Shown here: in pieces, positions 16,806-26,505 of the stretch
How the letters are laid out: each line of letters opens with the position of its first letter
Numbering within the stretch: position 1 is the stretch's first letter
DNA from: Vibrio sp. PID17_43
GTDB taxonomy: Bacteria > Pseudomonadota > Gammaproteobacteria > Enterobacterales > Vibrionaceae
DNA: 45,093 nucleotides
Assembly: GCF_002608565.1 (NCBI RefSeq)
Contig: NZ_LIXM01000030.1
Location: forward strand, 1 to 45,093
Reading direction: 5' to 3'
Notes under the pieces: model-generated
Told to the model about the DNA's origin: nothing
The model's input: the letters and a program-made list of their open reading frames with translations, nothing else
Databases searched by the model: none
Translations under genes and position numbers: made by a program

Positions 16806-17588
16806 TTATTCTGCTTTGTTTGGACCAGTAAAGCGAATGTCTTGCAGGTTAAAGCCGAGTTCGATATCGCATTTCAGTGCTGCTACTCGTTTGCATAAAC
16901 GCGCAGATTCAATGTGCTCATCTAACTTTTTGCGATATTTTGGGGCCAGCTCTTCGCTCGCGTATGCCGCTTCAATATCCTCAAATTGAGTCAGAATGTC
17001 TTTCGCTGCTTTTGGACCAACACCCGGTACGCCCGGCACTTGGCTTGAGCTGATACCCGTTAAACCCCAGTAGTCGGCAAGCTGAGATGGTTTTACGCCA
17101 AACTCTTTTTCGATAAATGGCTCATCTAACCAACGATGTTGGAAGTAATCTCGGATCTGTAGAGTCGGAGATAATAGTTGGCAGTAACCTTTGTCGGTCG
17201 AGACAATCGTTACTTTCTCGCCGTGGCTCGCAACTTTGGTGGCCAGTGTTGCGACCAAATCATCTGCTTCATCGCCTTCAGACAGCAATGAGTCGATCCC
17301 TTGTTCCCACCATGCTTGTTGAATCGCGTCTAAGCCTTGCATGAGCGGCTCTGGCATTGGCTTGCGGTTTTGTTTGTAGTCAGGAAGGATTTCAGCGCGC
17401 CAGCCACGGTCTTGTTCGTGGTGATCGAATACGGCGATGATGTGAGTTGGCTGCGCTTCAGACAGGATGCGAGTCAGTGTTCTGCTCGTCGTGGTAATGG
17501 TTCTTGCTATGTCAGTGGGATCGGGCTGTGCAGAGTGCACGCGGCGGATCAGGTTTAGGGCATCAATGATAACAAGATGAATAGACAT
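16806..17588 (-). CDS. xni: Flap endonuclease Xni (exonuclease IX)
   Basis: Xni is related to the 5'-nuclease domain of DNA polymerase I and acts on flap structures. The 260-residue protein shows the family's acidic motifs: VFDHHEQDRGW, EADDLVATLA and STDKGYCQL, then the helix-hairpin-helix region GVPGVGPKAA. Xni proteins are known to keep only part of the metal-binding acid set of the polA-type enzymes. It lies downstream of ppnN, separated by a terminator hairpin. In E. coli xni is also near queF, syd and ygdH. Confidence 0.92.
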   Translation of the reverse strand: MSIHLVIIDALNLIRRVHSAQPDPTDIARTITTTSRTLTRILSEAQPTHIIAVFDHHEQDRGWRAEILPDYKQNRKPMPEPLMQGLDAIQQAWWEQGIDSLLSEGDEADDLVATLATKVASHGEKVTIVSTDKGYCQLLSPTLQIRDYFQHRWLDEPFIEKEFGVKPSQLADYWGLTGISSSQVPGVPGVGPKAAKDILTQFEDIEAAYASEELAPKYRKKLDEHIESARLCKRVAALKCDIELGFNLQDIRFTGPNKAE

Positions 17589-17601
17589 AATGACTTAGCA
17601 G

Positions 17602-17623
17602 TAAAAAGGGGCGTAATGCCCCT
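17602..17623 (-). terminator. Terminator after ppnN
   Basis: On the minus strand AGGGGC (from 17623) pairs with GCCCCT (to 17607) around a 5-base loop, followed by TTTTT. It lies just downstream of ppnN and just upstream of xni. Confidence 0.7.
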
Positions 17624-17645
17624 AGTGTAACCAATGTAGCTCTTT

Positions 17646-19022
17646 CTATCGAGTTGCATTTTCTGGATGAGCGATTCGATAACAAGGTTCGTACGCGCTA
17701 CCGCCTGGTAGCTTCATACGGTGCTGCTCTACAAAGTCTGAGAGTAACGTGTCGAGTTTTTTCATCAATGCTGATTCACCATGGATAGTGAAGGGACCTT
17801 GTTGCTCGATCTCTCTAATCCCTTCGGCTTTAACGTTACCAGCAACAATACCGGAAAACGCTTGGCGCAGCGTGGCGGCCAATACTTGCGGTTTTTGGTT
17901 CAAGTTCAAGTTTAAACTTGCCATTGATTCATGGTTGGGCTCGAATGGCAGTTGGAACTCTGGTTCAATCTTAAGTGACCAATTAAAGCTGTATGCGTCA
18001 CCTTTCTCTTTACGGTGAAGGCGAACCTTTTCCATTGAGTACTTCATGATGCGTGCGACTTCCGCAGGATCATCGATGACGATTTGATAATGCTTCTGGC
18101 CCTCTTCACCTAGCGTATCTGCAATAAAAGCATCTATAGATCGGAAATAAGCTTCACTCTCTTTTGGACCAGTTAATACGATTGGCATGGGCTGGTCGGC
18201 GTTTTCTGGATGCATCATAATACCAAGAATGTACAGTAATTCCTCGGCAGTACCTGGACCGCCAGGGAAGATCACGATGCCGTGTGCCATTCGAACAAAG
18301 GCTTCAAGGCGTTTCTCAATATCTGGCATGATCACCAGCTCATTCACGATCGGGTTTGGTGGCTCGGCCGCGATGATTGACGGCTCGGTAAGGCCAAGGT
18401 AGCGTTGCTCGGTATAGCGTTGCTTCGCATGTCCAATCGCCGCCCCCTTCATTGGGCCTTCCATCGCACCTGGGCCACAACCGGTACAGATATTCAGCTC
18501 TCGTAGCCCGAGCTCATGTCCCACTTCGCGTGTGTATTGATATTCGGTGGCATTGATCGAGTGTCCTCCCCAGCAGACGACCAAGTTTGGTTCAATACCT
18601 GGCGTTAGTGTGCCTGCGTTACGTAAGATGCCAAACACCAAATTGGTAATGTGGGTCGCGTTGGTTAGATTTAGGCGTTGATTATCTGCTAAGTGCATGT
18701 TGACGTACACAATGTCTCGAAGTACTGAAAACAGATGTTCTTGGATGCCTTTGATAATCTCTCCATCTACGAACGCATGCTCTGGTGGGTTAGAGAGTTC
18801 TAGCTTGATACCACGTTCGCGGCGAACCACGTTGACATCAAAAGATTGATATCTATCTAACAATTCTTTTGAGTTGTCTGTGTGGCTACCAGAGTTAAGC
18901 ACTGCTAGCGTGCAGTTACGATAAAGCTGGTAAAGGTCACTTGATGCGGTTTTTTTTAGACGTTCGACTTCAAGTTGGGATAGCAAGTCCATACTACCTG
19001 CGGGGCTGATATGGGTAATCAT
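17646..19022 (-). CDS. ppnN: Nucleotide 5'-monophosphate nucleosidase PpnN (YgdH)
   Basis: PpnN cleaves purine and pyrimidine nucleotide monophosphates to base and ribose 5-phosphate, and in E. coli is stimulated by (p)ppGpp. The 458-residue protein begins [12 protein letters not shown] like the E. coli enzyme (454 aa). It contains the LOG/Rossmann-type signature [14 protein letters not shown] and the [11 protein letters not shown] motif. The start is supported by AAGGAGG. It has its own upstream region of 216 bases, in which I see no clear promoter or terminator. Confidence 0.93.
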   Translation of the reverse strand: MITHISPAGSMDLLSQLEVERLKKTASSDLYQLYRNCTLAVLNSGSHTDNSKELLDRYQSFDVNVVRRERGIKLELSNPPEHAFVDGEIIKGIQEHLFSVLRDIVYVNMHLADNQRLNLTNATHITNLVFGILRNAGTLTPGIEPNLVVCWGGHSINATEYQYTREVGHELGLRELNICTGCGPGAMEGPMKGAAIGHAKQRYTEQRYLGLTEPSIIAAEPPNPIVNELVIMPDIEKRLEAFVRMAHGIVIFPGGPGTAEELLYILGIMMHPENADQPMPIVLTGPKESEAYFRSIDAFIADTLGEEGQKHYQIVIDDPAEVARIMKYSMEKVRLHRKEKGDAYSFNWSLKIEPEFQLPFEPNHESMASLNLNLNQKPQVLAATLRQAFSGIVAGNVKAEGIREIEQQGPFTIHGESALMKKLDTLLSDFVEQHRMKLPGGSAYEPCYRIAHPENATR

Positions 19023-19238
19023 AGGGCCTCCTTGCTAATGCTTTTTTAGAGGAAAGAAACCAACGCATCTGTTTGTTTGTACGTATAGTTTGACTCAAAT
19101 GGTTGGTGGAGTTTGTTTTAGGGTGTGTAGTTAGCTTAGCAGACTGGGAGAAGAGAAATGTGATAACTCATTGAAATTTTCGGCAATATGGTGAAAGATT
19201 GCATCAAAAGTGCGATCTTGGCGTTTTTTTGAGCGGTT

Positions 19239-20804
19239 TTAATTCCAGTTAATTTGGTTAGGACCACGCTGCTTTGCATCTTTTGACAAAATACCTAGGC
19301 GATCGAGTACGTATTCTGGGGTATCGGCTTCTCTAAAGGCAGTGGAAGCAGCTGTGAGCGTGATCATGATGTTTTGTTCACGGAACTTAAATGGTAATGC
19401 GTTGATGTCTTTTTGGATATTTTTCATCAGTTCTAGCGTGTACTCTTCGGATTGCTCTGGAATAAGAATAATAAACTCTTCACCGCCAAAACGAGCAACG
19501 GTTTCGGTTTTTCCCACTCGTTTTTGAATGGTACGAGCGATGATTTTTAAAGCCTTATCACCGGCCGTATAACCATAGCTGTCGTTAATCGCTTTAAAGT
19601 TGTCGACGTCAAACATCACCACTCGAAGGTTTTGTTGTGAGCGGATCCAACGGCGGTATTCGTGTTCCATTCGGTCAGTGAACGCCGCGCGGTTGTATAC
19701 TTTGGTCAAAGGATCAAGCAACATGCGTTGTGCTTGATCTTCTAGGCGACGATGATACTCCTGGGTAGTTTCAAACACCAATGCGAGTTGATTTTTATTG
19801 TAATTTAAACGTTCTTGGAGGGTTTGCTCACGCTCTTCCGTCATCTTTAACCGTTCAGATAGTGATGCTATTTGTGCAAGTAGTGGAGCGATCTCTTGCT
19901 TCAGCGCGGCTAAATCTTGTGCTTGCTCGAGCGATTTTTGGCTGAGCCCTACTAAATCGTTCATTTCAGCATTCAACTCTTGGCGATGTTCAAAGTAGTT
20001 TTGATGCTGATCGACGTTCTGATGTGCGGTTTTAAGATTACTTGAAAGAGACGCGTTTAACTGCACCAAAAATTGCTCGGATGTCTTACGTTCCGATTTG
20101 GTTGCTTCGACGACTAACTTCAGCGTATTTAAAGTCAGCTCAATCAACGACTCGGCATTCACACCTAACAGTAGCTTTGAGCGGATATCAAGCAGTTGAT
20201 CACCAGAGTCACCTTCGAAATTGAGTTCCGTAATGGTACGCTGCAGATCGCTAGCAAGGCACTCTAATTGAGATCTATCTGGGTTGTTTTCAAGCTCAGA
20301 GAGGTTGAGGCGCGAATTGGCAGTCATTATCTTCAGCGAACGTTCGTAGATGCTAAGTAATTTTGTCGCTTGGTCAACATTATTACAAGCATGAGTGCCG
20401 GAGCAACTCATTAGGTTACGCAACTCTCGCTTGAGTTGTGCTGGTAAACCCGGAGCACGTTGTAGTGTCGCAGCACTGTGCTTCACTTGCTCGTTGAGGT
20501 AATCGCTCTGCTTATCCATTGCCTTTGACTGCTGTTTGAGCATTCTTTCTAGTACGGCCAAGCGAGGGATCAGAATACTGACATCTTTTTGAAGCTCCAG
20601 CTCTTGCTGAACTTCAAACAGATAGCTAGTGACTTGAGAGTTTGCCCCCTGACAAGCAGAAGACAATGCGGCCACGACGCGTTTTAGAACCTGTTGCTCA
20701 CGCTTAAATTTGAGTGAAGTGTCACGATGAGTCAGTCTGAGCTTGTCAAGTTGACAACTCAGCTGATGAAGATGTGACTGAATATCGGATTCCAAGATTC
20801 CCAT
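19239..20804 (-). CDS. Soluble diguanylate cyclase (coiled-coil N-terminus, GGDEF domain)
   Basis: The protein should make cyclic di-GMP from two GTP. The 521-residue sequence has a long helical N-terminal region (1 to about 350, heptad-rich, few prolines) and a C-terminal GGDEF domain at about 360-515. The active-site motif is GGEEF at 440-444, and Asp399 (FDVDNF) is the expected metal ligand. The allosteric inhibitory site, usually RxxD just before the motif, reads GKTE at 431-434, so product inhibition by that route is unlikely. There is no signal peptide or membrane helix. It lies 98 bases after a membrane TPR gene on the same strand. Confidence 0.9.
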   Translation of the reverse strand: MGILESDIQSHLHQLSCQLDKLRLTHRDTSLKFKREQQVLKRVVAALSSACQGANSQVTSYLFEVQQELELQKDVSILIPRLAVLERMLKQQSKAMDKQSDYLNEQVKHSAATLQRAPGLPAQLKRELRNLMSCSGTHACNNVDQATKLLSIYERSLKIMTANSRLNLSELENNPDRSQLECLASDLQRTITELNFEGDSGDQLLDIRSKLLLGVNAESLIELTLNTLKLVVEATKSERKTSEQFLVQLNASLSSNLKTAHQNVDQHQNYFEHRQELNAEMNDLVGLSQKSLEQAQDLAALKQEIAPLLAQIASLSERLKMTEEREQTLQERLNYNKNQLALVFETTQEYHRRLEDQAQRMLLDPLTKVYNRAAFTDRMEHEYRRWIRSQQNLRVVMFDVDNFKAINDSYGYTAGDKALKIIARTIQKRVGKTETVARFGGEEFIILIPEQSEEYTLELMKNIQKDINALPFKFREQNIMITLTAASTAFREADTPEYVLDRLGILSKDAKQRGPNQINWN

Positions 20805-20902
20805 GAAGTGACTACAACTAAGTCCATGAACTGCTGATAATTATGTCATAATAACAAAAAACGTATTAGCGTCATCATTGTTTAAGAACAACAGTTAGTA
20901 AA

Positions 20903-23185
20903 TTATCCACTTTTTAATATTTTTTTGATGTCCTCCTCATTCTTGTAAGAAGAATGAACTTTTATTAGTCCCTGATGGATAGCGTGTAGACACGCCGTTC
21001 TTATGTCATGACTTGCAAAACTCGCAGCAGGAGCATTGTCGATGGCCTTTAAGAATACCCAATGGCTGCGTTTATCTTTTAGGCTGACCTCACGAGCAAC
21101 ATGGGTTGCAAGAAGCAATAAGTCGAGCAGCTCTTCGCCGTTAATCGCGGTATAAGCTCGTGGTAAAAATGGATAATCACTGATCCCCATACGAATGATG
21201 CGGCTAACGTTATGTTGCTGAGCAAATTCATCTATCCACTTCTGGAACTTTTCAAAGGTGGCTTCGCCAGAGGTATTTCGGTCAGCATTGGGCTCAATGT
21301 AAAGTAAATTGGCATCGGAAAAATGATACAAGCGTGTTGGTTTCTTAATTTTTTCAGCAAGGAAGTCACCAAACGCTCGTTCCAATTCAAGGCCAGCTTT
21401 GTATCCGTGCTGTACATACATACTGCGTAGGAATGGTAGGTCTATCATGACAAAGCGCAAACGATCATTCAGAGGTTCGTGGATCAGTTCCCCCATCTGC
21501 CATTGCTCAAACGTATCGCTGGATTTTTTTAATGAACCAGATAACTTCACGTTCAACATGCGTAGGTTATTTAAGCGAGAGCGAGAGTGCGTGAATAGAT
21601 CGCTACGAAGCTTATCTATTTCACTCGCTTGGCGCTGTATAATCACACCTCGGCGCATGATAAATAAGAACATGAATAGTACCGAAATAAATAGCGCGAA
21701 TGAGATCTTCTGGAATTTGCGGTGTTCCATCTCAACCAACGCCAGTTTGTCGGCTTGGCCAACGTGATGGATGCTTTGCTCGGCAAATTCTTTTTGCTGG
21801 CGGAAGGCATCTTCACTGATTTGGTTAAGGTGCCTTTGTTCTACGCGCACTAGGTTGATGTATTTTTTAAATGCTTGAAGAGAGGAGTGATACTCACCAG
21901 CCTGCTCGTAGCCTAAGCCTAATAAACGGTAAGATTGCTGCTTAATGAAGTCGGATGCGTTGGGCAACGTCTCAAGAAGATCGAGTGCGTATTGAGCGTT
22001 TTTAATTACGTTTTGGCTGTCATTTTGGTGATAAGCCAAGCCGGACTGAAGCAAAGCCGCTTTGGCTTCTAAATTGGTTAAGTCGGAATATTCCAATAAC
22101 TCGTTGGCACGCTTTAGATATTGTTCTGCTAAAGGGTAGTTATAGAGTTGTAAATAGGTCGCGGCAAGACTTAAGCGAAGATTGATATCTCGGTGAATAT
22201 CTTGGCTAGTGCTCTTATGATCTAACACGTTGAAGTAGTGCACTAAAGCAAGATTAAATTTGCCTTGATAGAAGTAAACATCCCCCATATTTTCAAGGAC
22301 ATCTGCCAAAATTGGCGAGTTAGGATAACTATCATAAAAATCTGCGGCCTGAGATAAGTACTCCATCGCTTTATCGTATACGCGACGCTCTTGGAACAAT
22401 CGTGCTAATAAACGGTTTACTTTCGCTAGTTTGGCTCCGTTATCACTCTCAATTGATTGCCAATAGCCATAAAGTAACTCAGAAAGAGCAAGGTTGTATT
22501 GCTTGTTGTTGAGATAGAACTCGCCTAAAGTCGTGTAGTAATCAATTAAAATTAGATCAGAACGCTTTTCTTTGAGCATCGCTTTTGCTTCGATGTAAAG
22601 TTGCTCGGCTTTCGCAGTTTCGCCTCTATGTGAAGCAAGCAGGGCGCGTTGCATTACTAAATGGTAACGAATGCTGTTTGCGCGTTGTAGTGCGGGTTTC
22701 GCCTCGTTAATCTGTTGCTCAATTTGATTCAGCTTTTTCTCTGCCGCCGCATAGTTTTTGTCGTACATCCACACCATTTGGTTGCGAGTCAATTGCACAC
22801 CCAGTTCCATGTACGGCAATTGATACTCTTTCGCAAGGCGCTCCGCTTCATCTAAGCTCTTAATCGCACTTCGCAAATCGCCCATAACATAGTCGGCTTG
22901 AGCAATGATTTTGTACGCTTCGATGGTACTGCTTGGTGTGCGGATACTACGATCGGTCTCTTCACGGGACATCGCGGAGGGGCTGCTGTTTTCTATGCGC
23001 TCAATGAGTTCGCGTTGAAGTAGGTAGTTTTTGGCCGCTTGTTTAGCTTGGGAAGGTTCAAACTCAGTCAATTGTTGAGCTTCATTCAGCAAAGCAGAAG
23101 ATAAAATGGTCGCGTGAAGTGGCGGTGCTAGCAATAAGCAAAGAAAGCCAATCAGCCAGTATAGACGCGAACTGTCCCAAAACAT
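20903..23185 (-). CDS. Membrane TPR protein with a degenerate GGDEF domain
   Basis: A 760-residue protein in four parts. A signal sequence (1 to about 25, ending LHA) sends the first part to the periplasm. Tetratricopeptide-like helical repeats fill about 50-470 (for example NMGDVYFYQGKFNLALVHYF). One membrane helix lies at about 494-510. The cytoplasmic C-terminus (about 575-715) has GGDEF-domain spacing, but the catalytic motif reads HFSDAN at 621-626, so it cannot be a cyclase. It may sense a periplasmic signal and act through protein contacts. The gene precedes an intact cyclase gene. I do not know a named homologue. Confidence 0.85.
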   Translation of the reverse strand: MFWDSSRLYWLIGFLCLLLAPPLHATILSSALLNEAQQLTEFEPSQAKQAAKNYLLQRELIERIENSSPSAMSREETDRSIRTPSSTIEAYKIIAQADYVMGDLRSAIKSLDEAERLAKEYQLPYMELGVQLTRNQMVWMYDKNYAAAEKKLNQIEQQINEAKPALQRANSIRYHLVMQRALLASHRGETAKAEQLYIEAKAMLKEKRSDLILIDYYTTLGEFYLNNKQYNLALSELLYGYWQSIESDNGAKLAKVNRLLARLFQERRVYDKAMEYLSQAADFYDSYPNSPILADVLENMGDVYFYQGKFNLALVHYFNVLDHKSTSQDIHRDINLRLSLAATYLQLYNYPLAEQYLKRANELLEYSDLTNLEAKAALLQSGLAYHQNDSQNVIKNAQYALDLLETLPNASDFIKQQSYRLLGLGYEQAGEYHSSLQAFKKYINLVRVEQRHLNQISEDAFRQQKEFAEQSIHHVGQADKLALVEMEHRKFQKISFALFISVLFMFLFIMRRGVIIQRQASEIDKLRSDLFTHSRSRLNNLRMLNVKLSGSLKKSSDTFEQWQMGELIHEPLNDRLRFVMIDLPFLRSMYVQHGYKAGLELERAFGDFLAEKIKKPTRLYHFSDANLLYIEPNADRNTSGEATFEKFQKWIDEFAQQHNVSRIIRMGISDYPFLPRAYTAINGEELLDLLLLATHVAREVSLKDKRSHWVFLKAIDNAPAASFASHDIRTACLHAIHQGLIKVHSSYKNEEDIKKILKSG

Positions 23186-23246
23186 CGTTTTCGTTCCCTC
23201 GAACTGTGTCGTAATGCACGTATATTTAATCGAGCAATATTAGAGA

Positions 23247-23283
23247 AAAACACCCAGCAATCCAACAGATAGCTGGGTGTTTT
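23247..23283 (-). terminator. Terminator after queF
   Basis: AAAACACCCAGC (23247-23258) pairs with GCTGGGTGTTTT (23272-23283) around a 13-base loop, and the minus-strand transcript continues into TTTTCTC. It isolates queF from the TPR gene downstream. Confidence 0.8.
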
Positions 23284-23289
23284 AGATCA

Positions 23290-24135
23290 TTATTGACGAG
23301 CCATGCGATTATTGTGTGCTGGTTTATCTTGTTCAGTTGAGCGGTAAGGGTTGATATCCAGCCCACCACGGCGAGTGTAACGAGCAAAAACCGTCAGCGT
23401 GCTTGGCTGGCAGTATTTTATCAAATCGGTGAAAATACGTTCCACACATTGCTCATGGAATTCGTTGTGCTCACGGAAAGAGACGAGATAACGAAGCAGC
23501 TTTTCACGATCAAGCTTAGCGCCTTGGTAACGAATTTCTACGCTGCCCCAGTCTGGTTGATTAGTGATCAGGCAGTTTGATTTTAATAGGTGGCTGTGAA
23601 GAATTTCTTCGACCTGCTCTTCACCCGCAGCCCCCTCAAGTAATGTGGCATCAAAATCGTAGCTATCGATTTCGATGTCTTGATCGTCAATGCATTCACC
23701 TTCCATCGTTACGATAGGTTGATTGGCGTAGTGAGTTACCGGGTTTACTTCCACAAGTACATGTTCGCCTGCGCATGCTGACAAATCTTGAGTGAGACGC
23801 TCTGTTACTTCTTCCCAGCTTGCAAAACGCGTTTGGTTGTAGCTGTTTAGATACAGTTTGAACGACTTTGACTCAATCAAGTTTGCGCTGGTTGCTGGAA
23901 TGTACACTTCACCTACCGCAACTTGAGGTAAGCCTTTGCTGTTTAGCCAAGAAAGCTCGTAGAGTGTCCAGATGTCATGGCCCAAAAACGGTAGGCTATC
24001 GCCCAGTTCTAAGTCATCACGGTTTAAACTGCGAGGAACGGGTTGCAGCAAACTCGCATCGTATTGGTTTGCGTACTCGGTCTTTTTACCCAGAGTCAGG
24101 CTGGCAAGCTCTTTAGCGTCAGAATATTTGCTCAT
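23290..24135 (-). CDS. queF: NADPH-dependent 7-cyano-7-deazaguanine reductase QueF
   Basis: QueF reduces the nitrile preQ0 to the amine preQ1 on the way to the tRNA nucleoside queuosine. This is the long, two-module type (281 residues, like E. coli YqcD). The NADPH-binding motif [11 protein letters not shown] is at 88-98, and the catalytic cysteine is Cys188 in [24 protein letters not shown], further on, carries the conserved substrate-binding acid. It is transcribed away from syd, as in E. coli. No preQ1 riboswitch is visible in the 108-base gap. Confidence 0.96.
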   Translation of the reverse strand: MSKYSDAKELASLTLGKKTEYANQYDASLLQPVPRSLNRDDLELGDSLPFLGHDIWTLYELSWLNSKGLPQVAVGEVYIPATSANLIESKSFKLYLNSYNQTRFASWEEVTERLTQDLSACAGEHVLVEVNPVTHYANQPIVTMEGECIDDQDIEIDSYDFDATLLEGAAGEEQVEEILHSHLLKSNCLITNQPDWGSVEIRYQGAKLDREKLLRYLVSFREHNEFHEQCVERIFTDLIKYCQPSTLTVFARYTRRGGLDINPYRSTEQDKPAHNNRMARQ

Positions 24136-24243
24136 ACTTTGTGGTCATTTTCGATTAGAATAGCGAGAATTTTACTTAATCCGCTGAATAATTGCCATCT
24201 GGCAGACACCGCTATCTGATAAATAAGGAATGAGGAGACCTTC

Positions 24244-24789
24244 ATGACCCAGACCGTTACTCAGGCTCTACAGGAGTTTAGCCTGCGCTATCAACAAGCT
24301 TGGCAAGATGAGCACAATGAACTGCCACGCAGTGAAGAGCTTGCTGATCTTGTTTCTCCATGTGTAGAAGAGAAACGCGATGGGGCAGTATTGTGGAAAG
24401 CATTCCCACGTGAAGAAATGGCGGATTTCACGAATGTTGAGAACGCAATTGAATTAACGCTGCATGAAGACATCAAAACTTTCTATGGCTCTCAATACAG
24501 CGCAGACATGGACGCGGCTTGGCAAGGTAACGAGCTGACGTTACTGCAAGTATGGAGTGATGAGGATTTTACTCGTCTGCAAGAGAATATTCTTGGCCAC
24601 TTAGTTACTCAGCGTCGTCTCAAGTTAAAGCCAACGGTGTTTATCGCTGCGACCGATGCGGAGCTGGATGTGATTTCCATTTGTAACCTAACGGGTAATG
24701 TGATTCTTGAGCGTCTAGGCACGGATAAGCGTGACGTGTTAGCAGAAAGCATCTCGGAGTTTCTGACTAAGCTAGAGGCAGCGGTGTAA
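24244..24789 (+). CDS. syd: SecY-interacting protein Syd
   Basis: Syd is a cytoplasmic protein that binds SecY and is thought to check faulty SecYEG translocons. The 181-residue length equals the E. coli protein, and the queF-syd divergent pair is conserved. The N-terminal helical segment and the [12 protein letters not shown] region fit the family. The start has a clear ribosome binding site (GAGGAG). It is followed after 2 bases by a zinc-ribbon gene, so the two are co-transcribed. Confidence 0.92.
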   Translation: MTQTVTQALQEFSLRYQQAWQDEHNELPRSEELADLVSPCVEEKRDGAVLWKAFPREEMADFTNVENAIELTLHEDIKTFYGSQYSADMDAAWQGNELTLLQVWSDEDFTRLQENILGHLVTQRRLKLKPTVFIAATDAELDVISICNLTGNVILERLGTDKRDVLAESISEFLTKLEAAV

Positions 24790-24791
24790 GT

Positions 24792-25568
24792 ATGTACGTG
24801 GTTGAGTTGCAGTTTGAATGCTTTGATAACACGACAGTGAGTGCGGTCGATAAAGCCATCAATGGTTTGATGGATGCGTTGCGTTATAACGGCCAAGTGT
24901 TAGGTCGTGAGTTCCCTATCGTGATGGGCGATGGCGAGTTCTTCGTTCGCGTAGTTTGCCCTGAGCAAGACAGTTTACATCCACGTTATCATTCAGACTT
25001 TGTAAAAGTGTGTATGAATCGTTTGACCGAAGCATCATTGCTAGCACCGAAAATGCGCATGTTAGGGCGAGACTTGAACTCAGAAGAAGCGGCGGAAGAT
25101 GAGCAACCGAGCTGGCAAGTATTATACACTACTTACGTGCATACCTGTTCTCCACTACGTAGTGGAGAAACGCTATTGCCGATCCCTCTTTACCGCAATG
25201 GTCCTACGTTAAACGGTGATCACAAAGCTGTGGTGAAGTGGCAAACCGAATGGCAAGCGTGTGATGAAATCCAGATGGCAGGTGGCTGCCGTGCTGAACA
25301 CGCGGCACTGCATGAAATTTGTGATGCGGACAGTGTGTTATTCCGTCGAGGTTGGGATTTACGTGGTCGTATTGAGTACATTACAAAAATTCCGACGTAT
25401 TACTATCAGTATCGCGTCGGTGGTGAGTCGGTAGAGTCAGAAAAAGCACGCAAATGTCCCAAGTGTGGTGGGGAGTGGCGACTTGATGAGCCGCTGCATG
25501 ACATCTTCCATTTTAAGTGCGATGACTGTCGAATCGTATCGAATATGTCGTGGGACCATATAAAATAA
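24792..25568 (+). CDS. Zinc-ribbon protein of the DUF2310 family
   Basis: A 258-residue protein of unknown role, annotated in this family as possibly nucleic-acid binding. The C-terminus holds a clear zinc ribbon: CPKCGG and, 20 residues on, CDDC. The body is a mixed alpha/beta domain without a recognisable catalytic motif. The start ATG lies 2 bases after the syd stop, so translation is probably coupled. A bidirectional terminator follows. The stable link with syd may mean a shared function, but this is inference. Confidence 0.82.
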   Translation: MYVVELQFECFDNTTVSAVDKAINGLMDALRYNGQVLGREFPIVMGDGEFFVRVVCPEQDSLHPRYHSDFVKVCMNRLTEASLLAPKMRMLGRDLNSEEAAEDEQPSWQVLYTTYVHTCSPLRSGETLLPIPLYRNGPTLNGDHKAVVKWQTEWQACDEIQMAGGCRAEHAALHEICDADSVLFRRGWDLRGRIEYITKIPTYYYQYRVGGESVESEKARKCPKCGGEWRLDEPLHDIFHFKCDDCRIVSNMSWDHIK

Positions 25569-25604
25569 GGCTTCAAGCGATAGCGTTTATCGACATGAGA
25601 CAGT

Positions 25605-25640
25605 AAAAAGGCTGATGTATTCTCATCAGCCTTTTTGTTT
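25605..25640. terminator. Bidirectional terminator between the zinc-ribbon gene and metQ
   Basis: AAAAAGGCTGATG (25605-25617) pairs perfectly with CATCAGCCTTTTT (25624-25636) around a 6-base loop, giving T-runs on both strands. Confidence 0.9.
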
Positions 25641-25661
25641 TTGTGACGTATTGGTGTTGAA

Positions 25662-26471
25662 TTACCAACCTTTAACAACGCCACCTTTAAAGGTTTCTTT
25701 TGCCGCTTGGTGCACTTCTTCGGTTTGGTAAGCTTTTACGAAGTTTTGTACGTTTGTCGCTTGAGCATTGTCTTCACGAGCGACAATTAGGTTCACATAT
25801 GGTGACTCTTTATCTTCAACGAAAAGCCCATCGCGTTCTGGTGTGAGGTCAATTGAGCTTGCGTAAGTCGTGTTGATGATAGAAACCGCAACATCATCAA
25901 GAGAGCGAGGAAGCTGTGCAGCGTCTAGCTCAACGATAGTTAAGTTTTTCGGGTTGCCAACAATGTCGCGAACCGTTGCCAACAGATCTGCACCATCACG
26001 CAGTTCGATCAGGCCTTGTTGTTCAAGCAGCAGTAGAGAGCGACCTAAATTGGTTGGATCGTTTGGCACTGCGATGCGCGCACCATCTTCGATTTCATCC
26101 ACTGATTTCACTTGCTTAGAGTAGCCAGCAATTGGATAGACGAAAGAGTTTCCAACCGTGACCAGCTTATAACCACGATCTTCTACTTGTTGGTCTAGGT
26201 ATGGCTTGTGTTGGAACGCGTTCGCATCGATTGACCCATCATCCAGTGCGGCATTTGGTGTTACATAGTCAGTAAAGGTAACGAGCTCAACATCCAAGTT
26301 GTATTTCTCTTTCGCCACTTTTTTGGCAACTTCTGCCACCTGTGCTTCCGCGCCGGCCATGACACCAACTTTTATGCTGTTTTCGTCAGACTGTTTGTCA
26401 CCGCAACCTGCAAGCGCGAGAGTTGAAGCAACGGTTGCTGCAGTCAAAAGACTCTTAAGGCTAAATTTCAT
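25662..26471 (-). CDS. metQ: Methionine-binding lipoprotein MetQ
   Basis: MetQ is the substrate-binding lipoprotein of the MetNIQ importer for L- and D-methionine. I place the start at ATG 26471 (269 residues): it follows AAGGAG and gives a proper lipoprotein signal, MKFSLKSLL through the lipobox LAGC with Cys23. The frame is open for 33 more codons upstream, but those lack any signal sequence. The mature part has the NlpA-family pattern. It is the last gene of metNIQ, 34 bases after metI. Confidence 0.95.
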   Translation of the reverse strand: MKFSLKSLLTAATVASTLALAGCGDKQSDENSIKVGVMAGAEAQVAEVAKKVAKEKYNLDVELVTFTDYVTPNAALDDGSIDANAFQHKPYLDQQVEDRGYKLVTVGNSFVYPIAGYSKQVKSVDEIEDGARIAVPNDPTNLGRSLLLLEQQGLIELRDGADLLATVRDIVGNPKNLTIVELDAAQLPRSLDDVAVSIINTTYASSIDLTPERDGLFVEDKESPYVNLIVAREDNAQATNVQNFVKAYQTEEVHQAAKETFKGGVVKGW

Positions 26472-26505
26472 GGTTATCTCCTTATAATTTTTAGAAATGT
26501 TTAGG

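Noticed and set aside
24136..24243. preQ1 riboswitch upstream of queF
   Set aside because: The gap is short and shows no H-type pseudoknot pattern; the enterobacterial type of queF usually lacks one.
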